Origin: an uncultured Eubacteriales bacterium
GTDB taxonomy: Bacteria > Bacillota_A > Clostridia > Lachnospirales > Lachnospiraceae
Direction: 5' to 3'
Assembly (NCBI GenBank): GCA_902803345.1
Contig: CADCPV010000135.1
Span: 1 to 15,461 of the forward strand
DNA: 15,461 bases
Part shown: piece after piece, positions 10,219-15,461 of the stretch
Position numbering within the stretch: the stretch's first letter is position 1
Layout: each line of letters begins with the position of its first letter
Notes under the pieces: model-generated
Database searches by the model: none
Told to the model about the DNA's origin: nothing
What the model saw: the letters and a program-made list of their open reading frames with translations, nothing else
Made by a program: the position numbers and the translations under genes

Positions 10219-10484
10219 TCATTCCCCTTTTTCTGATCAGCCTGCTGAGCGGCTTTTTTCCGTTTCCTGCGCCGCACGCTGAACACAATCAGAAGCACGA
10301 TGCCCGTCACGATCATCAGCCCGACGATAATGTACGCAAACAGCAGAAAATAGGAGACAATATTGTAGGATTTCTCGTAGTTCGGCGGCTCGTAAATCTC
10401 ATCCGCAAAGGCCGGAACCGCAGCGGAAAACGACAGCAAAGCAGCTGAAAGCAGAATCCATACCCGTTTCATTTTTTCTTTCAT
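10215..10484 (-). CDS. Mini membrane protein D: signal peptide, tiny ectodomain, one helix, basic tail
   Basis: 89 aa. The signal peptide (1-27) ends VPAFA before Asp28. The mature ectodomain is about 17-18 residues (DEIYEPPNYEKSYNIVSY). A transmembrane helix follows (about 46-70), ending in the shared block GIVLLIVFSVRR, then a Lys/Arg-rich tail of about 20 residues (RRRKRKKAAQQADQKK). Clearly paralogous to the proteins at 10731-10982 and 11002-11250 by the cleavage site and the VLLIVF-x-V-R end of the helix. GGAGGG is 7 nt upstream of the ATG. It overlaps the next gene by 4 nt. No enzymatic motif; a membrane accessory or assembly role is only inferred. Confidence 0.78.
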   Translation of the reverse strand: MKEKMKRVWILLSAALLSFSAAVPAFADEIYEPPNYEKSYNIVSYFLLFAYIIVGLMIVTGIVLLIVFSVRRRKRKKAAQQADQKKGNE

Positions 10485-10512
10485 GATATCCCTCCAAAAC
10501 CTGAGTGAATCG

Positions 10513-10734
10513 TTATTTCCTTTTCTTCTTCCTGATGACGAGGATCACCACAAGGGCAGTCACTGCCGCAAGCACGAGCACCGCAATCAGGATGATCGGG
10601 AAGTACTCCTCAATTCTGTACTTCAGCATCTCCACAGGTCCCGGTGCGACCGCATCCGCAAAGGCCGGCATGCTCGAAAGCAGCAGGATCGCTGCCGCAA
10701 ACACTGTCATCAGAAATCCCTTTTTCCTGCTCAT
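10513..10734 (-). CDS. Mini membrane protein C: signal peptide, tiny ectodomain, one helix, basic tail
   Basis: 73 aa, the shortest of the set. The signal peptide (1-26) ends MPAFA before Asp27. The ectodomain DAVAPGPVEMLKYRIEEYF shares the P-x-P-V-E pattern with the neighbour upstream (QPDPVETVKDTLSEYL). One transmembrane helix (about 46-67) and a minimal RKKKRK tail follow. GGAGGAGG lies 6 nt before the ATG, which itself overlaps the upstream gene's TGA by 4 nt. Too small for an enzyme, and lacking the double-glycine leader or Cys pattern of common bacteriocins. Function unknown. Confidence 0.78.
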   Translation of the reverse strand: MSRKKGFLMTVFAAAILLLSSMPAFADAVAPGPVEMLKYRIEEYFPIILIAVLVLAAVTALVVILVIRKKKRK

Positions 10735-10982
10735 TTTGAATCCTCCTCCGGCTTTTTTGCCGCATTCTTTTTTCGTACCGTAAACACGATCAGAAGCACC
10801 ACGCCGGTAGCGAGCGCCAGCCCGAGAACCGAAAACACAATGACCGGCAGATACTCCGAAAGCGTATCTTTTACGGTCTCTACGGGATCCGGCTGGATAT
10901 GATCCGCAAAAGCCGGAACGGCCGCAAGAAAAGCTGACAGTACGGTAATTAGCGCCATACCGGCTCTTTTTATACTTTTCAT
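10731..10982 (-). CDS. Mini membrane protein B: signal peptide, tiny ectodomain, one helix, charged tail
   Basis: 83 aa. The signal peptide (1-26) ends VPAFA before Asp27. The ectodomain is DHIQPDPVETVKDTLSEYL. The transmembrane helix (about 46-67) ends ATGVVLLIVFTVRKK, nearly the same as in proteins A and D, and a tail of about 14 residues mixes Lys and Glu/Asp (NAAKKPEEDSK). GGAGG lies 9 nt upstream of the ATG. Its TGA overlaps the next start by 4 nt, so protein C is translationally coupled to it. Function unknown. Confidence 0.78.
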   Translation of the reverse strand: MKSIKRAGMALITVLSAFLAAVPAFADHIQPDPVETVKDTLSEYLPVIVFSVLGLALATGVVLLIVFTVRKKNAAKKPEEDSK

Positions 10983-11001
10983 TGCAAAATTCCTCCGAAA
11001 T

Positions 11002-11250
11002 TCAGTTTTCCTTCTCCGCTTCCGCAGCTCTTCTTTTCTTTTTCCTGACGCTGAATACGATCAGGAGCACAATTCCCGCAATAATGGAAAGTACCACGAT
11101 CGCAATCAGGAGAAACAGAAGCAGCGGACCGATCGCGTATCGGACCATATCAATCGGGTCGTACGCAATATCCGCATAGGCCGGAGTCGCAAAAAGCATC
11201 GGCAGTACTGCTGCAAGAAACACTGCTGTTCTTTTCAAAAACTTTTTCAT
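11002..11250 (-). CDS. Mini membrane protein A: signal peptide, tiny ectodomain, one helix, basic tail; first gene of the operon
   Basis: 82 aa from the ATG at 11250; the frame also allows a GTG one codon earlier (11253), but ATG is better spaced from the AGGAAGG site near 11257-11263. The signal peptide ends TPAYA before Asp (residue 26). The very short ectodomain DIAYDPIDMVRYAIG shares the D-P-[IV]-[DE] pattern with protein B, and one long hydrophobic helix ends GIVLLIVFSVRKK, with a tail RRAAEAEKEN. It is promoter-proximal, about 43 nt from the predicted transcript start, so it and its paralogues are expected to be the most abundant products of the operon (inference). Function unknown. Confidence 0.78.
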   Translation of the reverse strand: MKKFLKRTAVFLAAVLPMLFATPAYADIAYDPIDMVRYAIGPLLLFLLIAIVVLSIIAGIVLLIVFSVRKKKRRAAEAEKEN

Positions 11251-11282
11251 CACTGTACCTTCCTAAATAATCCCTAATTCCC

Positions 11283-11312
11283 TTGACGAATCTGCCTTGA
11301 TTATACTATACT
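11283..11312 (+). promoter_or_regulatory. Promoter of the flavodiiron protein gene
   Basis: TTGACG (11283-11288) and TATACT (11307-11312) are separated by 18 bp. A second TATACT overlaps at 11302-11307 but is too close to this -35. The predicted start near 11319 leaves a leader of about 65 nt. It overlaps the opposite-strand promoter almost completely. Confidence 0.6.
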
Positions 11313-11328
11313 GTTGGTAATAAAACAA
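11300..11328 (-). promoter_or_regulatory. Promoter of the leftward mini-protein/transporter/lacZ operon
   Basis: The minus strand reads TATAAT (11300-11305) with TTGTTT (11323-11328) at a 17-bp spacing. The predicted start near 11293 gives a leader of about 43 nt to the ATG at 11250. The -10 box lies within the core of the opposing flavodiiron promoter, so the two probably compete for RNA polymerase. Confidence 0.6.
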
Positions 11329-11385
11329 CTGCGGATTCGAACGAAATGAGCCTGCAGTATCAAAATTTTCTTATGAGGTGCTCCT

Positions 11386-13176
11386 ATGAAAATCACCAAC
11401 GACATTCTCTACATCGGCGTCAATGACCACAAAATCGACCTGTTCGAGGGCCAGTATGACGTACCAAACGGAATGGCTTACAATTCCTATGTAATTAAAG
11501 ACTACAAAACCGCCGTCATGGATACAGTTGACCAGAATTTTACCCATGAATGGCTTGACAACCTCGGAAAGGCGCTGGACGGCAAAAAGCCCGATTACCT
11601 GATTGTCCAGCACATGGAGCCCGATCACTCCGCCAACATCGCAAAGGCGATGGAGCTTTATCCGGAAATGGTGATCGTCAGCAACGCAAAATCCTTCCCG
11701 ATGATGAAGAATTTCTTCGGCAAGGAATACGAAGACCGCCGCCTGATCATAAAAGACGGCGACGAACTGCCCCTCGGACGCCACGTCCTGCACTTTGTCG
11801 CAGCGCCGATGGTGCACTGGCCGGAAGTCATGATGACCTATGACGCTTTCGACAAGGTGCTCTTCTCCGCCGACGGCTTCGGCAAGTTCGGCGCTCTGGA
11901 TGTCGAAGAGGACTGGGCCTGTGAAGCCCGCCGCTACTACATCGGCATCGTCGGCAAATACGGCCAGCAGGTACAGAACGTCCTGAAAAAGGCCGCCGGG
12001 CTGGATATCCAGAAAATCTGCCCGCTGCACGGCCCCATTCTTGACAAAAACCTCGGCTACTATCTGGACCTCTACAACACCTGGTCTTCCTACGAGGTGG
12101 AATCCGACGGCATTGTAATCGCCTACACCAGTGTCTACGGCCATACAAAAGAAGCGGTCCTGAAGCTTGCGGATCTCCTGAAACGAAAGGGCTGTCCCAA
12201 GGTCGAGCTGCACGATCTGGCGCGGACCGACATGGCGGAGGCAGTCGAAGACGCCTTCCGTTACGGAAAGCTCGTTCTGGCGACCACGACCTACAACGCG
12301 GACATTTTCCCCTTCATGCGTGAATTTATCGAGCATCTGACGGAGCGGAATTTCCAGAAGCGTACGGTCGGCTTCATCGAGAACGGTTCCTGGGCACCGA
12401 CTGCCATGAAAGTAATGAAAGAACTGCTTTCGGGCTGCAAGAACCTGACCTTCACCGAAAACAACGTGAAGATCAAATCCGCGCTGAATGACGACAACAA
12501 AAATGAACTCGAAGCGCTGGCTTCCGAGCTCTGCCATGACTATGAACAGGCCAACAGCGAGACGGCCAACAAGAACGATCTCACGGCGCTCTTCAAGATC
12601 GGCTACGGTCTCTACGTCGTCACTTCAAACGACGGCACGAAAGACAACGGCCTGATTGTCAATACCGTTTCCCAGGTCGCATCGACGCCGAACATGGTCG
12701 CGGTCTGCATCCAGAAGCAGAACTACTCTCACCACATTATCCAGAAGACCGGCAAGATGAACGTGAACTGCCTCTCTGTCGAAGCACCGTTCAAGGTCTT
12801 TGAGGATTTCGGCTTCCGCTCCGGCCGCACTGTCGACAAGTTCGCCGGCCAGGAAGTGCTCCGTTCGGACAACGGCCTGATCTTCCTCGGGAAATACATC
12901 AACGCCTTCATGTCCCTTGAAGTCCAGAATTACGTCGATCTCGGCTCGCACGGCATGTTCCTCTGCACTATCACCGAAGCCCGCGTGATCAGCAACAAGG
13001 ACACGATGACCTACACCTACTATCAGGCAAATGTTAAGCCGAAGCCCCAGACCGAAGGCAAGAAAGGCTGGGTCTGCAAGGTCTGCGGATACATTTACGA
13101 GGGCGAGAACCTTCCGGAAGATTTCATCTGCCCGCTCTGCAAACACGGCGCGGCGGATTTCGAGCCAATCAAGTAA
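11386..13176 (+). CDS. Flavodiiron protein fused to flavin reductase and rubredoxin domains (FprA-Hrb-like fusion)
   Basis: 596 aa, probably a soluble O2 and/or NO reductase protecting an anaerobe. The metallo-beta-lactamase-like diiron domain (1-245) has all six expected ligands: His76, Glu78, Asp80 (HMEPDH), His144, Asp163, His215 (HGP). A flavodoxin domain (about 246-395) has the FMN-phosphate loop YTSVYGHTKEA. A flavin-reductase split-barrel (about 398-553) follows, and a C-terminal rubredoxin (562-596) with Cys564, Cys567, Cys582 and Cys585. The short Cys567-Cys582 spacing is like the rubrerythrin type. In Moorella thermoacetica the last two modules form a separate protein, Hrb, that feeds electrons to FprA (established knowledge); here they are in one chain, implying a self-contained NAD(P)H-driven reductase (inference). 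RBS GAGGTG, 5 nt before the ATG. Monocistronic, ending at a strong hairpin. Confidence 0.95.
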   Translation: MKITNDILYIGVNDHKIDLFEGQYDVPNGMAYNSYVIKDYKTAVMDTVDQNFTHEWLDNLGKALDGKKPDYLIVQHMEPDHSANIAKAMELYPEMVIVSNAKSFPMMKNFFGKEYEDRRLIIKDGDELPLGRHVLHFVAAPMVHWPEVMMTYDAFDKVLFSADGFGKFGALDVEEDWACEARRYYIGIVGKYGQQVQNVLKKAAGLDIQKICPLHGPILDKNLGYYLDLYNTWSSYEVESDGIVIAYTSVYGHTKEAVLKLADLLKRKGCPKVELHDLARTDMAEAVEDAFRYGKLVLATTTYNADIFPFMREFIEHLTERNFQKRTVGFIENGSWAPTAMKVMKELLSGCKNLTFTENNVKIKSALNDDNKNELEALASELCHDYEQANSETANKNDLTALFKIGYGLYVVTSNDGTKDNGLIVNTVSQVASTPNMVAVCIQKQNYSHHIIQKTGKMNVNCLSVEAPFKVFEDFGFRSGRTVDKFAGQEVLRSDNGLIFLGKYINAFMSLEVQNYVDLGSHGMFLCTITEARVISNKDTMTYTYYQANVKPKPQTEGKKGWVCKVCGYIYEGENLPEDFICPLCKHGAADFEPIK

Positions 13177-13203
13177 GTTGCCGAAAGCAGCATCATAAAC
13201 ACG

Positions 13204-13255
13204 GGGACAGGGCCGTCGTCAGACTCCGAATGGAGTGGGACGACGGCCCTGTCTC
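13204..13255. terminator. Strong hairpin between convergent genes, probable bidirectional terminator
   Basis: GACAGGGCCGTCGTC (13206-13220) pairs perfectly with 13239-13253, extended outward by a G-T and a G-C pair. After a small 2x2 internal loop a second 5-bp stem (ACTCC 13223-13227 with GGAGT 13232-13236) closes a GAAT tetraloop. It lies 27 nt after the flavodiiron stop and 19 nt from the stop of the opposing gene. No long U-run follows on either strand, so termination efficiency is uncertain. Confidence 0.7.
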
Positions 13256-13274
13256 TGTATCCTGCGATATTGTT

Positions 13275-13922
13275 TTACACCGCGTTCACATACTGCTGGT
13301 AGCGCTCGTTTCCGGCTTTCTGATCCTCCGAAGACGCCCCAAAGAAACGGATAATATCCTCCCGCGTCCGGTCAATCGAATAGTGCTCCGAATATTCCAG
13401 CTCAACCACCTTGAAGGCAAGATACTCATGGTCAGTCTCGACGTAGACTTCAAGCCATGCGACCGGAAGTGAGCCCTGGCTGATCGGGATGTTGTAGACA
13501 TGCAGGTGCATCGGAAACTGCTCCTTTGTGAGGTGCAGGGCTTCCTGATACCGCTGCTCCCGGTTTTCGTCATAGGCCCGGTAGTCCGGATCATCCTCTG
13601 AATGCGGCGGATGGTTCGGTTCCGCCATTTCCGGCGTTGTAAGAAGCTCCGGCGAATCCCGGAACACGAGATGCGCCTTGATCCCGAGATAGGCAAGTTT
13701 GTAGCGGTCGTCATCACGCGGAAGTTCCGTGACGCTGTATTTCGCCTCTATATAGCCCCGAAGTTCCGCCGTCGAATGCGGCTCAAGCACCAGACTTTTC
13801 AGCTTTTCTTTTTCGCGTCTCCGGTTCTCCTTCGCCTGTTTCCGGTACCGTCCGTCCGCCCCGGAATCCGAGGAACGGTTTCCCATCACATGAACGGTTG
13901 TTTTGCTTCTGAAAAGACCCAA
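13275..13922 (-). CDS. Cytoplasmic protein of unknown function, TTG start
   Basis: 215 aa, not recognised. The N-terminal 45 residues are basic and probably helical or disordered (RYRKQAKENRRREKEKLKS). A middle beta-rich part follows (YSVTELPRDDDRYKLAYLGIKAHLVF), then a charged linker (NHPPHSEDDPDYRAYDENREQRYQEA) and a mixed C-terminal domain (FPMHLHVYNIPISQG, AWLEVYVETDHEYLAFKVVELEYSE). There is no signal peptide or membrane helix. No ATG is well placed: the TTG at 13922 has GGGAGG 7 nt upstream, while the first in-frame ATG (13886) has no ribosome binding site. The Shine-Dalgarno overlaps the last codons of the amidase gene, whose stop is 4 nt away, so the two are translationally coupled. 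A link to the cell envelope is only suggested by this neighbour. Confidence 0.7.
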   Translation of the reverse strand: MGLFRSKTTVHVMGNRSSDSGADGRYRKQAKENRRREKEKLKSLVLEPHSTAELRGYIEAKYSVTELPRDDDRYKLAYLGIKAHLVFRDSPELLTTPEMAEPNHPPHSEDDPDYRAYDENREQRYQEALHLTKEQFPMHLHVYNIPISQGSLPVAWLEVYVETDHEYLAFKVVELEYSEHYSIDRTREDIIRFFGASSEDQKAGNERYQQYVNAV

Positions 13923-13926
13923 GTTG

Positions 13927-15420
13927 CTACCTCCCGAAATACCCGTCGATACCGTTTGCCATCCCCTGTACTAAAAGCGCCTGATACGAAGGATCATTCA
14001 TCAGCTGATCCTCGGTCGGATTGGAGCTGAAGCCCATTTCGATGATCGTTACGGGAACCTTGCACCAGTTGATGCCCGTCATCGAATTGTCCTGAATGAC
14101 GCCCCGGTTCTGTGCACCGGTTGCTTCCGCGGTTTTCGCGGTCACAATCGTCGAAAAATTAATGCTGTTCTGCACATTTCCGGCATCCATATAGGGATTC
14201 CCCGGCGCCGGCGCATAACTGATGACGCCGGTCACATTCGGATCGGTCACGCTGTTGCAGTGGATGCGAATAAAACAGCTCGAGCCGTATTCATTCGCAA
14301 TCACAGCGCGTTCCGCATTCGAGACCGGACAGTCGTTTGTCGTACGGATCATAACAACCGAATAGCCGCGCGCCACAAGCTCGTTCTGCAGCTGCAGCGC
14401 AACCGCAAGCGTTGTCTGATATTCCGGAATCCCGGTTGCGCAGCCCGAAGTGCCGGTCGTAAGCTTCGCTTTCATGACAGAAGCGCCCGGTCCGTTCGGC
14501 TCCTGCTCCGGCATGCCCGCCTGCTGATGACCGGCGTCGATACAGACCGTGAGTCCGTTCGATCCCGGAATCACAGCCTGCGGTGCGGAACCGGAATTCA
14601 TGGCCGCCTCATAAACCTGATCGGTCTTCGGCGGCTGCGTCTCCTGCGGGGTATCGGAAACATCTGATTCGTCTTCCGATTCGGATGCTTCTTCCGTCTG
14701 ATCCTCCGGTAAGATCTCCGCCTCCCGCAGAAGATACTCCTCTGCGCAGACGGTCTTACTGAGATACGCGTTTGTGCCGTTCCACGATACGATGAAAAAG
14801 TCCCCTTCTTCTCCGACAACTTCCAGCTGTTCCCCCAGCATCGCCGATCCGATCACACCGGATTCGAGCGAAGCTGCATCGCGGATATTGGCGGCTTCGG
14901 CCGTAACCCGTGCGAAATGGAGCGCTGCGGAAGGCGCAAGGCTTTGGGCCTCCTCTCCGGTTGCGGCCAGCGGTGCATAGAGATAGCCTTCGACGCAGGA
15001 GGAACGGACATGAAGCCACTCCCCTTCCGTGTCAAGCAGCTCCCCGCCGCTGTTTCGGGGCAGAAAGCCGAGAATCCGGGCATCCGTATTCGGCGCCTCC
15101 CGGAAATTTGCGCCCTGCTCCGATGTGACAATGAAGAGGTTTGCATACTGAGAAAGGACCACAGTACAGGCGTCCTGATTTGCCGCGCTTTCCTCCGAAA
15201 CCGAAGCCTCCGAAGTCTCGCTGCCAGTTTCTGTCGCATCCGAAGGCGACGAAGAAGTCTCTTCTGTCGTTTCCGGGTCGGTCTTTTGTTCCGCCGTCTC
15301 TTCCTGCAGCGATGCGGTCTGTGCCGTCTCATCGCTTCCGGGTGTTTTCCGGCAGGCAGAAAGCGCCGGAAGCAGGAGAATCAGTACTATGAGAAGGGAT
15401 AGGATTCTTTTTCTGATCAT
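13927..15420 (-). CDS. Lipoprotein N-acetylmuramoyl-L-alanine amidase with two SH3-like domains
   Basis: 497 aa. It cleaves the amide bond between MurNAc and the peptide stem of peptidoglycan, outside the membrane. A lipoprotein signal ends in lipobox LSAC with Cys23. A Ser/Thr/Glu-rich spacer (about 24-80), two bacterial SH3-like domains (about 93-155 and 172-228) and an acidic linker (about 238-270) come next. The Amidase_3 catalytic domain (about 290-495) has zinc ligands His298 (DAGH), Glu333 (PEYQT) and His387 (RIHCNS), and catalytic Glu461 (IIEMGF). A long insertion after the first motif holds a GCATG stretch; the mature part also has several Cys, unusual for a secreted clostridial enzyme. 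An ATG at 15450 would add ten residues before the signal peptide and has no ribosome binding site; ATG 15420 has AAGGA 5 nt upstream, so I chose it. It is the first gene visible of a unit continuing into the TTG gene. Confidence 0.92.
   Translation of the reverse strand: MIRKRILSLLIVLILLLPALSACRKTPGSDETAQTASLQEETAEQKTDPETTEETSSSPSDATETGSETSEASVSEESAANQDACTVVLSQYANLFIVTSEQGANFREAPNTDARILGFLPRNSGGELLDTEGEWLHVRSSCVEGYLYAPLAATGEEAQSLAPSAALHFARVTAEAANIRDAASLESGVIGSAMLGEQLEVVGEEGDFFIVSWNGTNAYLSKTVCAEEYLLREAEILPEDQTEEASESEDESDVSDTPQETQPPKTDQVYEAAMNSGSAPQAVIPGSNGLTVCIDAGHQQAGMPEQEPNGPGASVMKAKLTTGTSGCATGIPEYQTTLAVALQLQNELVARGYSVVMIRTTNDCPVSNAERAVIANEYGSSCFIRIHCNSVTDPNVTGVISYAPAPGNPYMDAGNVQNSINFSTIVTAKTAEATGAQNRGVIQDNSMTGINWCKVPVTIIEMGFSSNPTEDQLMNDPSYQALLVQGMANGIDGYFGR
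13930..13935 (-). promoter_or_regulatory. Ribosome binding site deciding the TTG start
   Basis: GGGAGG on the minus strand, 7 nt upstream of TTG at 13922 and embedded in the final codons of the upstream amidase gene (…GGG AGG TAG). This is the reason to accept the unusual start codon. Confidence 0.75.
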
Positions 15421-15461
15421 ACAATTCCTTACTGAATCAACCACAGCCATCCGGGTTCGAA

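Larger units (their letters stand above)
10401..11184 (-). repeat. Four dispersed copies of a 15-bp sequence encoding the signal-cleavage site
   Basis: On the plus strand ATCCGCAAAGGCCGG is found exactly at 10401-10415 and 10654-10668, and with one mismatch each at 10902-10916 and 11170-11184. On the coding strand it encodes PAFAD/PAYAD at the signal peptide cleavage site of mini-proteins A-D. The near identity at DNA level, including third codon positions, points to gene duplication or gene conversion rather than protein-level convergence. Confidence 0.7.

Noticed and set aside
10009..11250. Mini-proteins as bacteriocins or phage holins
   Set aside because: They have Sec signal peptides instead of double-glycine leaders, retain a membrane anchor with basic tails, and no immunity, ABC-peptidase, phage or endolysin gene adjoins them; the amidase at 13927-15420 is a separate lipoprotein gene.
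11371..12537. 388-aa open frame on the minus strand
   Set aside because: Antisense to the flavodiiron gene, whose metal ligands are all present; no sensible domain in the shadow frame.
15421..15450. Upstream ATG extending the amidase by ten residues
   Set aside because: It would put polar residues before the lipoprotein signal and lacks a ribosome binding site; the ATG at 15420 has one.

Overview
The window looks like a chromosomal segment of a GC-rich member of the Clostridia (Lachnospiraceae-like is my best guess). The reasons are strong GGAGG-type ribosome binding sites, TATAAT/TATACT -10 boxes, a clostridial-style flavodiiron protein fused to flavin reductase and rubredoxin modules, and secreted small proteins ending their signal peptides in AFA/AYA before Asp. 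There is no rRNA, tRNA, CRISPR array, insertion sequence or phage gene.

Left part (1-3421): three alpha/beta-hydrolase-fold esterases. A poly(3-hydroxybutyrate)-depolymerase/feruloyl-esterase-like gene (cut by the window edge) and a type-B carboxylesterase form a leftward operon. A third hydrolase is divergently transcribed. The 248-bp divergent control region holds a promoter for each side and a perfect 10-bp inverted repeat with a 42-bp spacer, a candidate operator. A dense set of CCGGACGC repeats that can form two competing long hairpins (3436-3538) lies in the following convergent gap.

Middle (3555-11250, all leftward): a 273-aa single-pass membrane protein of unknown function, then (upstream of it in transcription order) what looks like one nine-gene operon. 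From promoter to end it encodes four paralogous mini-proteins (signal peptide, ectodomain of about 14-25 aa, one membrane helix, Lys/Arg-rich tail), a fifth single-helix mini-protein without a signal peptide, a 12-helix MFS-like transporter, a 127-aa polytopic membrane protein, a 293-aa secreted and membrane-anchored protein built like an enlarged mini-protein, and finally a GH2 beta-galactosidase. The genes overlap by 4 nt or are separated by at most about 50 nt. The mini-protein array and its linked transporter and anchor protein are the best candidate here for an undescribed system; I cannot assign a function.

Right part (11283-15420): divergent from that operon, and sharing an overlapping promoter region with it, is a 596-aa flavodiiron protein that joins diiron, flavodoxin, flavin-reductase and short-spacer rubredoxin modules in one chain, predicted to detoxify O2 or NO. 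It converges, across a strong hairpin, with a leftward two-gene unit: a lipoprotein N-acetylmuramoyl-L-alanine amidase with two SH3-like domains, and a TTG-initiated cytoplasmic protein of unknown function whose ribosome binding site sits inside the end of the amidase gene.
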